From the NCBI GenBank assembly GCA_963832355.1, contig CAWHTX010000016.1:124001-188000 (forward strand): a stretch of DNA of 64,000 nt. The letters run 5' to 3'. The DNA is from DATFVA01 sp963832355. Its GTDB lineage: Bacteria > Bacteroidota > Ignavibacteria > Ignavibacteriales > Ignavibacteriaceae. Below the pieces are notes generated by a model, which made no database searches, was not told the DNA's origin, and was given only the letters and a program-made list of their open reading frames with translations. The first letter of the stretch is position 1; every line of letters begins with the position of its first letter. The translations under genes and the position numbers were made by a program. Below are positions 46,034 to 55,362 of the stretch, piece after piece.

Positions 46034-46615
46034 ATGATAGGCTACTTGACCGGTAAAATAATTTCTCTTAAACCAACAAAGGTCCTGCTGGACGTCAACG
46101 GTGTCGGCTATGCCGTAAGCATCTCAATTAATACCTTTGAGAACATCTCAGAAAAAGAAACCGTTTCACTTTTTATCTATACAAGTGTTAAAGAAGATTC
46201 AATAACTCTCTTTGGATTCTTCACCGAATCAGAGAAACAGATGTTTGAGCTCCTTATCTCTATCACAGGGATAGGTCCTAAACTTGCCCTGAGTATTTTA
46301 TCGGGAATTCAAACGGACGATCTTAAGGATGCTATACTGCGGGGAGATATTTCCAGGATTATAGCAGTTCCGGGTATAGGAAGAAAGACGGGAGAAAGAC
46401 TTGTACTTGAGCTGAAGAATAAGGTCGACCAGGTATCCGAAGCTGGTACAAAAGAAATTCCTTTCAGCGTTAAGAACGAGGCAGCAGCAGCGCTTACCAC
46501 ACTGGGTTATAATTCAAAAGTCGCAGATAAAATCATAAGAGATATCCTTTCAGCCGAACCAAATTTATCTCTCGAAGATCTTATCAAAAAATCCCTTTCA
46601 AACTTAAATAACTGA
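46034..46615 (+). CDS. ruvA: Holliday junction DNA helicase subunit RuvA
   Basis: A 193-residue RuvA with an N-terminal OB fold (MIGYLTGKIISLKPTKVLLD), two helix-hairpin-helix motifs (ITGIGPKLALSIL and VPGIGRKTGERLVLEL) and the C-terminal RuvB-binding domain (AAAALTTLGYNSKVADKII). It binds the four-way junction and loads RuvB. It ends the recJ-yebC-ruvC-ruvA cluster and converges on the FAH-family gene with ten bases between. Confidence 0.96.
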   Translation: MIGYLTGKIISLKPTKVLLDVNGVGYAVSISINTFENISEKETVSLFIYTSVKEDSITLFGFFTESEKQMFELLISITGIGPKLALSILSGIQTDDLKDAILRGDISRIIAVPGIGRKTGERLVLELKNKVDQVSEAGTKEIPFSVKNEAAAALTTLGYNSKVADKIIRDILSAEPNLSLEDLIKKSLSNLNN

Positions 46616-46625
46616 TTAGCTAATT

Positions 46626-47285
46626 TTACATAACTTCACATTCCAGTGAAGCAATACCTGTAATCTCTGCGTGAAGCTTATCTCCACGAACAGCTTTATT
46701 AACTCCTGCCGGTGTTCCGGTAAATACAAGATCCCCTTCTTCCAGGGTCATTAGAGAAGAAATGTATTCAACTATCTGGGCAGGGGTAAAAATCATTTTG
46801 TTTAACTTTTCGTGCTGTCTTTCAGCATCATTGACCCGCAGGATAATTTCCTCATCCATTGTAAGTCTGTAATCTTTCTTTGATATAAAATCAGATAGTA
46901 CCGCAGAAGTATCAAATCCCTTTGCGATAGTCCACGGATGTCCCTTCTGTTTCAGTTCTGTCTGGATATCCCGCAGGGTCATATCAAGACCAACACCGTA
47001 AGCTTCGATTGCATCCTCCGCTTCTTTTTCAGCCGCATCTTTTACGGTTTTTCCGATCAATAATACCAGTTCTGTTTCGTGGTGCATATCCGTTGAAAAT
47101 GAGGGATGAATTATTTTATCTCCGGAATAAATAACCGAAGATGTCGGCTTGAGGAATATTACCGGCTTCTCAGGTACCTCGTTGCCGAGTTCTTTTGCAT
47201 GTGCAGCATAATTTCTGCCGACACATACAATTTTACCGATAGAATAAGTCTTACCATTTTTTATTTTAACCTGTTTCATAATCAT
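46626..47285 (-). CDS. Fumarylacetoacetate hydrolase-family protein
   Basis: A 219-residue FAH-fold enzyme with KIVCVGRNYAAHAKELG, the metal ligands in HHETELVLLIGK and GLDMTLRDIQ, and LEEGDLVFTGTPAGV. Small members of this size include acylpyruvases, oxaloacetate tautomerase/decarboxylases and HpcE-like isomerases. The reaction here is a C-C bond hydrolysis or decarboxylation of a small oxo-acid, with substrate unknown. It is a single leftward gene with its own upstream region. Confidence 0.9.
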   Translation of the reverse strand: MIMKQVKIKNGKTYSIGKIVCVGRNYAAHAKELGNEVPEKPVIFLKPTSSVIYSGDKIIHPSFSTDMHHETELVLLIGKTVKDAAEKEAEDAIEAYGVGLDMTLRDIQTELKQKGHPWTIAKGFDTSAVLSDFISKKDYRLTMDEEIILRVNDAERQHEKLNKMIFTPAQIVEYISSLMTLEEGDLVFTGTPAGVNKAVRGDKLHAEITGIASLECEVM

Positions 47286-47415
47286 TGTAATTATTTATTT
47301 CTTTAAAATATTTTTACAAAGATAGAAAAATTCGGGGAGTTCGTTGGTATTGTCCGCGCTATGTGTTAACCCTGAACCCAAATTGTCATCCGAAGCCGGC
47401 TATCTCATAAGGGTC

Positions 47416-47436
47416 ATTCCGAATTTATTTCGGAAT
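47416..47436. repeat. ATTCCGAA/TTCGGAAT palindrome, likely dispersed repeat remnant
   Basis: Perfect eight-base arms with a five-base loop, inside a GTCATTCCGAATTTATTTCGGAATC context. This sequence style recurs as a dispersed element in Ignavibacteria and other Bacteroidota genomes as far as I recall. It lies in the 193-base gap between the FAH gene and a secreted-protein gene; no other structure is seen there. Confidence 0.5.
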
Positions 47437-47478
47437 CTTAATATGTTTTAATATTCGCGAAATGATTCAGCCGGTATA

Positions 47479-48735
47479 TCAGGTTTTCTGTTTTTTCTTG
47501 GTAGCCGCCGGAAAGAGGACGTTATTCAGTATTAAGCGGTAGCCGGGAGAATTTTTATAAAGAGAAAGATCGGTTGGCGGATCTCCGACAGCATGCTGAT
47601 AATCTTCCGGATCGTGGCCGCCGTAAAAAGTGAATGTTCCCCTGCCGTAATTGCCATGGATATATTTCACCTGGTCAGTACCGGGACGTTCGGCAAGGAT
47701 TATTACTGATTTTTTAATAAGCTCTTTACGGAACATTGTTGTCTGACCCATAAATCCCCTTATAACGCTCGCATGATCCTGAGTAAGCATTGTAGGCACA
47801 GGGTCATATTTAGCAGAAAATTCGAACAGCGTGAAGTAGTCATTTGCAAAATTCCCGACTTCAGCAGGCTGAATATCTATGTTGCTGTACTCATATACAT
47901 AAGGATTCATCTCCAGCTTGAAGTTTGTGAAAGCAAGGGTATTGGAGAAATCGAGCTTGCTCTGGGCATCGGGATCAGCTGCATCTCCATCATACATCTC
48001 CGCGCATATATCCACATTGTGAGCAGCTAAAGCTATATCATAAGAATCCGTTGCGGAACACATTGCAAAGAGAAATCCTCCCTGCCCAACAAAATTCTTT
48101 ATATCCATTGCCACGGTTTTCATCATTTCAGAAACTTTCTTAAAACCGTTTTTCTTCGCATCATTTTCATACATCATCTGGTTATCTATATACCACTGGG
48201 CACTGCTGAAGCTCGCATAAAATTTTCCGTACTGTCCGGTAAAGTCCTCGTGATGGAGATGAAGCCAGTCGTACTTTGAAAGATCACCTTTGAGGATCTC
48301 ATCGTTCCATATTTTATCATAGGGAATCTTAGCATACTCAAGTGCAAGTGTTACTGCATCATCCCAGGGCATAAAACCCGGAGGGACGTACACAGCTATC
48401 TTCGGCGCCTTTTCGAGCCTCACTACATCCATATTATTATCTTCGCTCTGTACGGTTGAATACACGTCTGCCGCCTGCGAAGTTGAAAGAAGATCGAAGG
48501 CAACACCTTCCACCCTGCACTCAACGGCGATATTATCATTATAGTCTATCATAAATGACCCGCCGCGGTAATTCAGAAGCCAGTCGGATTTGATTCCTTT
48601 CTGGAGTGCATGAAAAGTAATTCCGTATGCCTTAAGATGATCTGTCTGCTGCAGATCCATATAGATCAGTATTTTCGATTGGGCAAATACACTTATGGAG
48701 GTCAGGGCGAGTATAAATAAAATCTTTCTGAACAT
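47479..48735 (-). CDS. Exported protein of a family often mislabelled asparagine synthetase B
   Basis: A 418-residue protein with a signal peptide (ending VFAQS). It begins KILIYMDLQQTDHLKAYG and has the stretch WLLNYRGGSFMIDY; later parts (HLHHEDFTGQYG, GGFLFAMCSATDSYDIAL, GRGTFTFYGGHDPEDYQH) resemble a class I glutamine amidotransferase-like fold. No ATP-binding asparagine synthetase domain is present, so a synthetase name is not supported. Export suggests a periplasmic role. The Cys in AMCSATD and nearby His residues might form a catalytic site, but this is only inferred. It is downstream of clpX, separated by a terminator-like hairpin. Confidence 0.75.
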   Translation of the reverse strand: MFRKILFILALTSISVFAQSKILIYMDLQQTDHLKAYGITFHALQKGIKSDWLLNYRGGSFMIDYNDNIAVECRVEGVAFDLLSTSQAADVYSTVQSEDNNMDVVRLEKAPKIAVYVPPGFMPWDDAVTLALEYAKIPYDKIWNDEILKGDLSKYDWLHLHHEDFTGQYGKFYASFSSAQWYIDNQMMYENDAKKNGFKKVSEMMKTVAMDIKNFVGQGGFLFAMCSATDSYDIALAAHNVDICAEMYDGDAADPDAQSKLDFSNTLAFTNFKLEMNPYVYEYSNIDIQPAEVGNFANDYFTLFEFSAKYDPVPTMLTQDHASVIRGFMGQTTMFRKELIKKSVIILAERPGTDQVKYIHGNYGRGTFTFYGGHDPEDYQHAVGDPPTDLSLYKNSPGYRLILNNVLFPAATKKKQKT

Positions 48736-48752
48736 ATCAATCTTTTCTTTTA

Positions 48753-48792
48753 AAATATTAAAGAGGCTGCCTTAAAGATTTAGACAGCCTCT
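48753..48792 (-). terminator. Hairpin terminator after clpX
   Basis: On the minus strand AGAGGCTGTC and GGCAGCCTCT pair over ten bases (one wobble) with an 11-base loop, followed by a T-rich stretch TTTAATATTTT. It lies 28 bases past the clpX stop. The stem is almost the same as that of the terminator at 33079-33106. Confidence 0.75.
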
Positions 48793-48819
48793 CTTATATA
48801 AAACGTATCAGGAAAACGA

Positions 48820-50073
48820 TCAAGCCGATTTTCTGTCCGCATCGAGGTAAATCGGTTCGGCACCCTTTTCAATCACATCTTTGGTTATAATGCATTTATC
48901 GACGTTTTCCTTGTTCGGTAACTCATACATTACGTCGAGCATAAATTCTTCCACAATCGATCTCAATGCACGGGCACCGGTTTTTCTTTCCATCGCTTTC
49001 TTAACGATCGCATCGATCGCGAACGGATCGAATTCAAGTTCAACTCCGTCGATCATAAATAATTTTTTGTACTGCTTGAGGATTGCGTTCTTCGGTTCTG
49101 TCAGGATGCTTTTAAGTGCATCTTCACTGAGTGAATGAAGCGGAGCAGTAACGGGAATACGACCGATAAGCTCGGGAATCAAACCGAAACGGAGAAGGTC
49201 TTCAGGTAATGCATAAGCAAGCAGATCTTCTTCAGTGATTTTATCCTTCAGATCCTCACGACCGAATCCCATTTTGTTCTTGTTGATCCTTGCAGCAATT
49301 ATTTTGTCGATGCCGTCGAAAGCACCGCCTACAATAAACAGGATATTCTTTGTATTGACGTTAATGAGGCTCTGTTCCGGATGTTTCCTTCCGCCTTTAG
49401 GGGGAACACCGGCAACCGTGCCTTCAAGTATTTTCAGCAGCGCCTGCTGAACACCTTCACCCGATACATCCCTGGTGATAGAAGTGCTCTCGCTCTTCCG
49501 GGCTATCTTATCAATTTCGTCGATGTAGACAATTCCCTTTTGAGCGCGTTCAAGATTGTAATCAGCTGCCTGGAGAAGGTGCACAAGCACGGTTTCCACA
49601 TCATCGCCGACATAACCGGCCTCGGTGAGGGTAGTGGCATCCGCAATGGCAAAAGGAACTTCCAGGATCCTTGCAAGTGTCTGGGCAAGCAGGGTCTTAC
49701 CAACGCCTGTCGGTCCTATTAAAAGGATATTGCTCTTTTCAATCTCTACATCATCAAGTTCAAAGAAAGAACCCTTTGAGTTAATTCTCTTATAATGATT
49801 ATGAACCGCAACTGATAATACTTTTTTTGCTCTTTCCTGTCCTATTACATATTCATCAAGAGTTTTCTTGATTGCTGAAGGGGCAGGGATCTGAGTGGCT
49901 TTTGTCTTCGTATTCGAATATGCAGCAAGGTTATTCCTTAAAATATCTACGCTGCTGGAAATACATATATCACATATATAAACATCGGGTCCGGCAATCA
50001 TACTGCCGACTTCACTACCATCACGACCGCAAAACGAACATTTTACGATCTTCTGGCCTTGTTTTTTTCCCAT
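48820..50073 (-). CDS. clpX: ATP-dependent Clp protease ATP-binding subunit ClpX
   Basis: A 417-residue ClpX: N-terminal zinc-binding domain (CSFCGR and CDICI), Walker A GPTGVGKTLLAQ, Walker B IVYIDEIDKIA, sensor and arginine-finger region (LIPELIGRIPV), and the ClpP-contacting loop represented by KMGFGRED. It unfolds ssrA-tagged and other substrates for ClpP. clpP is not adjacent. It starts three bases after the upstream TPR gene stop, so the two are co-transcribed. Confidence 0.96.
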   Translation of the reverse strand: MGKKQGQKIVKCSFCGRDGSEVGSMIAGPDVYICDICISSSVDILRNNLAAYSNTKTKATQIPAPSAIKKTLDEYVIGQERAKKVLSVAVHNHYKRINSKGSFFELDDVEIEKSNILLIGPTGVGKTLLAQTLARILEVPFAIADATTLTEAGYVGDDVETVLVHLLQAADYNLERAQKGIVYIDEIDKIARKSESTSITRDVSGEGVQQALLKILEGTVAGVPPKGGRKHPEQSLINVNTKNILFIVGGAFDGIDKIIAARINKNKMGFGREDLKDKITEEDLLAYALPEDLLRFGLIPELIGRIPVTAPLHSLSEDALKSILTEPKNAILKQYKKLFMIDGVELEFDPFAIDAIVKKAMERKTGARALRSIVEEFMLDVMYELPNKENVDKCIITKDVIEKGAEPIYLDADRKSA

Positions 50074-50075
50074 TC

Positions 50076-51908
50076 TTAACTCGCTTTGTTTCTTAATTTA
50101 ACTATTTCATCCCTTGCGTCATCAAGATATAAGGAGGAGGGATATTTTGCAAGAAGCTCCTCATACTTCTCAATAGCCTTAGACGTGTCATTTAATCCAA
50201 ATTCATAAATATTTCCCAGCAAATATAAGGCTTTATCGGCATAAATGTTTTTACTCTCTTCACTTGCAATACTCTCCAGCATCCCGATTGATTTATCGGT
50301 ATTCCCGGCAGCAAGCTCCATTTCCGCCTCTCGCAGCTCAGCAATATTTTTCAGCATAAATGCCTTCGGATTCTCAGCAACCAGGTGATATTTTTCCGCG
50401 GCTTCATTGAATTTCTTCTGATCCGCAAGGAATTCAGCATCAGCGAACCTTACTAATTCAGACGAATCATTCATCGTAGTGTTCAGTAAAAGCGACAATT
50501 CTATGGCATCATTGGCATAGTTGTCACCCAGATTGTTCAATATCTGTACCAGCTGATTTTTGGCTTCCTTGAAGTTTCCTTTGTAAAAATCTATCCTTGC
50601 TAATAAATATTTACTGCTGTTTTTCTGATCTTCGGGAATTTTAGGTCGTTTTGTAACCTTTTCGAAAAATCCTGCCGCAGCATCGAGATTGCCCTTCATC
50701 AGTTCAATTTTTCCGGAAGCAAGCTCCGCGGGAGCTCCAAAAGCAGAAAAAGGAGCTTTTGTGAGTATTTTACTGTAATATCCTTCAGCTCCGGGAAGAT
50801 CTCCCTGGCTGTATAATTTTAGATTCCCGAGCTGCAGATATGATTCAAGAGCAACATCAGAGTTGGGAAATTGATTTATTACATCATTGTATGCGCTTAC
50901 GATTTTATCAATTTTATCCTGACCGATAGAATTGAATCCGTGATACGGCTTCCAGTTGTCACCTGTGTTCTGTTCAACCTGCGCTTCCAGTGACTTTGCA
51001 TAGCCAAGTTTAGCAGATGAAACCACGGGGGAGTCGGAAAACCTGTCGATTATTTCGGTATAAAACTTTTCCGCGGTTTTGTAAATACCATCGCTGTAAA
51101 GGAGATTGGCCAGTCTTATCAGGTCAGTTCCCTGTTTCTTAAATTCTTTATCCAGATCGAGATATAAATCAAATGCCTTCTGATAATTTTTATTCTCTAC
51201 ATATAACCTTGCCAGCAGGTAGCGTATTCCCCGGTTATCTCCCATATTATTCTCAAAAACTTCTATCGTTTTTGGAAGGGCATCGGTTTTATTTATGTAA
51301 TTGAAGATCTTGTTTTGAACACTCGTAACCTGCTGCGGATTTTGGGTCAGGATAAAGACATATTCCTCTGCCGCCTCGGTGAACCTCATAGTCAGTGCAT
51401 AAAGATCGGCCAGCTGGTACGAAAACACAACAGGATCTTTGCTTTCATTCTTTCCTTTTTTCAGTATTTCAATTGCTTTATCAAAATCTCTTCGATCCAG
51501 TACATAATCTGCAATGATTCGGTATTTCATCGGGTCGGGGGGAAGTTTCTGAAGACCTTCATCCCAAACCTTGTAAGCCTGTTCTGAATTACCCATCAGG
51601 TAATAAGTAGATCCGAGCAGTCCGTACATATTCGCATCGGGAGTAATTTTCTGCATTCTGTCCTGGATGAGCTGTATTGAACCCTGGTAATCTTTCAGCT
51701 GAAGGTAAACCTTGTTTAAGGCTTCAAAGAACTGGAAATTGTTCTGATCCTGGTTATACAGATCTTCATAAATCGATTTGGCTTTTTCAAGCTGGCCAGC
51801 CTGAAGGTATCCCTGTCCCAGCATATAACGCTGCTGAAGTGTGGGGTTGTTCTGCGCCCATATAAATACCGGAACTGAGAGTAAAATGACTAATAGTTTC
51901 TTATACAT
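50076..51908 (-). CDS. Exported TPR-repeat protein
   Basis: About 610 residues from the Met at 51908, which leads straight into a signal peptide (MYKKLLVILLSVPVFIWAQ); an in-frame Met at 51944 would add 12 residues ahead of it and is less likely. Numerous TPR units follow through the length, for example YMLGQGYLQAGQLEKAKSIY and ALYLLGNIYEFGLNDTSKAI. It is probably a periplasmic scaffold, similar to BamD/YbgF-like TPR proteins in architecture, though no specific family is recognised. It is co-transcribed with clpX. Confidence 0.85.
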   Translation of the reverse strand: MYKKLLVILLSVPVFIWAQNNPTLQQRYMLGQGYLQAGQLEKAKSIYEDLYNQDQNNFQFFEALNKVYLQLKDYQGSIQLIQDRMQKITPDANMYGLLGSTYYLMGNSEQAYKVWDEGLQKLPPDPMKYRIIADYVLDRRDFDKAIEILKKGKNESKDPVVFSYQLADLYALTMRFTEAAEEYVFILTQNPQQVTSVQNKIFNYINKTDALPKTIEVFENNMGDNRGIRYLLARLYVENKNYQKAFDLYLDLDKEFKKQGTDLIRLANLLYSDGIYKTAEKFYTEIIDRFSDSPVVSSAKLGYAKSLEAQVEQNTGDNWKPYHGFNSIGQDKIDKIVSAYNDVINQFPNSDVALESYLQLGNLKLYSQGDLPGAEGYYSKILTKAPFSAFGAPAELASGKIELMKGNLDAAAGFFEKVTKRPKIPEDQKNSSKYLLARIDFYKGNFKEAKNQLVQILNNLGDNYANDAIELSLLLNTTMNDSSELVRFADAEFLADQKKFNEAAEKYHLVAENPKAFMLKNIAELREAEMELAAGNTDKSIGMLESIASEESKNIYADKALYLLGNIYEFGLNDTSKAIEKYEELLAKYPSSLYLDDARDEIVKLRNKAS

Positions 51909-52095
51909 AGAATTAAATATTGCCAAATAAAGCCGTACGTTCAAGGGGATAAACTAAGCAATTAATACCACCGGGAATATGATTTGTTCCGCGTGTGGTG
52001 TAAAATATTGTTGTGTTTTATCAATGAATTATATGGTTGATAATACATATAAATATATGTATAATAGAAGAGTTAATTTATAGAAAGTCCTGATA

Positions 52096-52383
52096 TTGTC
52101 TTCAACTTCCTCTTTTGAGTGGGACGAAAATAAGAATATACTTAACCTTCAGAAGCATGGCATTTCATTCGAAGAAGCACAGTACGCATTTAAAGATGAA
52201 CGAAGAATTATAGCCAAAGATATAGAACATAGTACAGATGAGAAAAGATATTATTGCTTCGGTAAAATCGATAATGATGTAGTAACAGTCCGTTTTACTT
52301 ACAGAAATAATATAATCAGAATTATTGGTGCGGGATACTGGAGGAAAGGAAAATCGATTTATGAAAAAGAAAATAAAATATAG
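52096..52383 (+). CDS. brnT: BrnT-family ribonuclease toxin
   Basis: A 95-residue DUF497/BrnT protein, starting at TTG. The family pattern FEWDENKNILNLQKHGISFEEA, then RYYCFGKID and VRFTYRNNIIRIIGAGYW, is complete. BrnT is a RelE-fold RNase that blocks translation and is neutralised by BrnA. It overlaps the brnA start by 23 bases, the usual toxin-first order for this type II module. Confidence 0.9.
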   Translation: MSSTSSFEWDENKNILNLQKHGISFEEAQYAFKDERRIIAKDIEHSTDEKRYYCFGKIDNDVVTVRFTYRNNIIRIIGAGYWRKGKSIYEKENKI

Positions 52384-52591
52384 TGATGAAAAAATCGGGG
52401 AAGTTGATGTTGTTAAAGATTTCCTGCCGAAACCGGAAGAATTGGTATTTAAGGAGGAAACAGTAAAGGTAACACTTAACTTAAGCCGGTCAAGTGTGGA
52501 ATTCTTTAAAAAAATTGCCAGGCAGCATGGCAGTCAGTATCAGAAGGTGATCCGCAATTTACTGGATAGGTATACTTCCCACTTTTCTTAG
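52361..52591 (+). CDS. brnA: BrnA-family antitoxin
   Basis: A 76-residue protein from the ATG at 52361, preceded by a GGAGGAAAGG ribosome site at 52341. The C-terminus has a ribbon-helix-helix-like segment (VKVTLNLSRSSVEFFKKIA, then QYQKVIRNLLDRY) as in BrnA antitoxins, which bind DNA and repress the operon. An upstream in-frame GTG start at 52325 is less likely. The stop is followed by a 220-base gap in which I see nothing. Confidence 0.85.
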   Translation: MKKKIKYSDEKIGEVDVVKDFLPKPEELVFKEETVKVTLNLSRSSVEFFKKIARQHGSQYQKVIRNLLDRYTSHFS

Positions 52592-52812
52592 GACAGATCC
52601 ATTCGTGCAGCGATACGTTAATAAATTTAGTTGCATATTCCACCAGACACAATCGCGGCGGGATATTCCTCTCAGCCGCGTCCATTTCACAAAACGATAT
52701 CCGTCCCACCCCCGATAGCCAGATTGATTCTCTAGCTCCGCTCCCGGCGATTTTGTGATTTGAGTAGTTAATTAGTTTTACTTAGTTTTAATGAAACTAT
52801 TGAGCCGGAGAA

Positions 52813-55361
52813 ATGAGCAGCACCGTAAAAGAAAAAGAATTCGAGCGTTCGGTAAAGAATAAATTTAATGTCTATAACAGCCTTTTCCTGAACCTGCCGT
52901 TCCGCAGTATAAGCAATATCGGGATGCTTATTCCCTTAATGCAGAGCGTCTTCAAAAGAGACCTGGATTCCGGCAAGGATCCCATCACCATAATGGAATC
53001 TTTCTTCAGCACCCACGCAGACCTGCACTCTGAAAACGAAAAGTTCGACTTTATGTTCAGGGTGATTCAATATATCGAGAGACAGGTTGTACTATATGAC
53101 AGCATAGAAGATGCCGCCTTCCCGGAGATACTAAAGCTGGAGGAAACCCTCTCCCTTAAGGATTATATAAATCTCTCCGATACGACTCATTCACAAAAAG
53201 ATATCTTTGATACTCTTTCAAAGTTCAGCGTGAGAATTGTCTTTACTGCTCATCCCACACAGTTTTATTCTTACCCCGTACTTGATATCATAGGCAGACT
53301 GAGAAACCTTGTAGCTGAGAATGACATCCCGGGAATGGACCTTACATTGCAGCAGCTTGGTCTCACTTCACTGGTGAATGAAAAGAAACCTACTCCCCTG
53401 GATGAGGCAAAAAACATTATCTACTTTCTCCGAAGCGTCTATTACGATGCCGCGGGATACCTCTACAGAGAGATTAAAAAACAAGTACCGGGAGGTAAAT
53501 TCGATAATACAAATATTATTCAGCTGGGATTCTGGCCGGGAGGCGACCGCGACGGAAATCCTTTTGTTACTTCAGATACCACAGCAGCAGTAGCAGATGA
53601 ACTTCGTATGACATTGATGAAATGCTATTATCACGACGTAAAGGACCTCTCAAAGAAGCTGACATTCAGGGATGTTCAGGATACCATAGCAGAACTTACT
53701 GAAAAGTTATCTGTATCGAGGTTCAATCCCGATGCTGTGGTAAAGTATGAAGAGATAGTAAACCCGCTTAATGCCGTGAGAGATAAACTGATAAGGAAGT
53801 ACAATAGTCTTTACCTGGATGAACTTGATATGCTTATTTACAAAGTAAAAATATTCAAAACTCATTTTGCCTCTCTGGATATCAGGCAGAACCATAGTGT
53901 TCATAAAAAGACTGTCGACGAAATACTTAAGAAGGATAACGACTAGTTGGAAAGAGTACGGATAAAATCTCACGGAAAGATCTGGCTGCGATCCTTGTAA
54001 GTAAAAAGATCAATGTTAATGCTGATCAATTCAAAGACAAACTTGTTATCGACACAATTAAAAATATTATACAGCTTAAGCATATACAGGAAAAGAACGG
54101 TGAGGAAGGATGCAGCAGATATATTATAACCAATTCGGAAGATATTTATTCTGTGCTGTTTGTCTATGCACTTCTGAGATGGTGCGGATGGGAGAAAGGA
54201 ACAATACCATTTGATATAATACCTCTTTTCGAATCGATGGAAGGAATGAAAAACGCTGAACAGATAATGCGGGAGCTTTTTGACAACCCTGAATACAGAC
54301 AGCATATAAAGAACAGGGGAAACAGACAGACAATTATGCTGGGATTCTCTGACGGAACAAAGGACGGCGGCTACCTGCAGGCAAACTGGTCGATATTTAA
54401 AACAAAAGAAAAACTGACTGCGGTTTGCGACGAATATAATATTGAAGCAGTGTTCTTCGATGGCAGAGGAGGTCCCCCAGCACGGGGCGGAGGTAAAACA
54501 CACAGATTTTATGCGGCTCAGGGACCCAATATTGCAAACCATGCGATTCAGCTGACTATACAGGGTCAGACGATAACCAGCAAGTACGGAACAAAAGAAC
54601 ATTTTATGCATAATTGCGAACAGCTCGTAACAGCAGGTTTATCGAACCGGATGTTTGCAGGTGAAAACATTATATCAGAAAAATCGAGAGAACTGATTGA
54701 GGAACTCGCTCAAATCAGTTATGAAAAATATAATGGGCTAAAGAATCATAAGATGTTCGTCCCTTACCTGGAAAATAAAAGCACGCTGAAGTATTACGGG
54801 AGGACAAACATCGGCAGCAGACCGGTGAAAAGAGGTTCGGATAAGAAACTTGACCTACAGGACCTTAGGGCTATTCCGTTTGTAGGTTCATGGAGTCAGC
54901 TTAAGCAGAATGTTCCGGGCTACTTTGGACTAGGTACCGCAATTAAAACACTTATTGATAAAGGCAGACTGAATGATTTAAAGAAATTATTTAAGGATGC
55001 GGAATATTTTAAAGTTATGATACTTAACAGTATGATGTCGCTCCTTAAATGTAATTTTGAATTAACATCATACATATCAAAGGATAAAGAGTATAAGGAA
55101 TTCTGGAACATACTATATGATGAATATAAGTTGTCAAAAGAAATGACTCTGCTGATTTCCGGGTACAGCACCCTGATGGAGGAGGACCCGGTAACAAGGG
55201 ATTCAGTTCAGATAAGAGAGCAGCTGGTACTTCCCCTTCTTGTTATTCAGCAGTATGCACTGCAGAAAAGAGAGCAGAATACTGCCAACGCAGAAGTTTA
55301 TGAAAAGATAGTGCAGAGATCTTTATACGGCAATATCAACGCAAGCAGAAACTCAGCTTAG
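52813..55361 (+). CDS. ppc: Phosphoenolpyruvate carboxylase, one frameshift
   Basis: One enzyme of about 850 residues in two frames. 52813-53946 contains the catalytic His in FTAHPTQFYSYPVL and the GFWPGGDRDGNPFVT motif. After an indel near 53940 the protein continues in another frame without a stop from 53943 (LVGKSTDKISRKDLAAIL), giving LGFSDGTKDGGYLQANW and FFDGRGGPPARGGG in the 54153-55361 stretch. It carboxylates PEP to oxaloacetate to refill the TCA cycle. The usual C-terminal NTG is replaced by NASRNSA. Removal or insertion of one base restores the frame, consistent with a sequencing error. Confidence 0.9.
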
Positions 55362-55362
55362 A

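Noticed and set aside
52592..52812. Remnant of a mobile element after brnA
   Set aside because: No inverted ends, transposase fragment or direct repeats could be found.
53970..54611. Minus-strand frame of 213 codons across the ppc break
   Set aside because: It is antisense to ppc; the plus-strand frame from 53943 is open and matches the enzyme.
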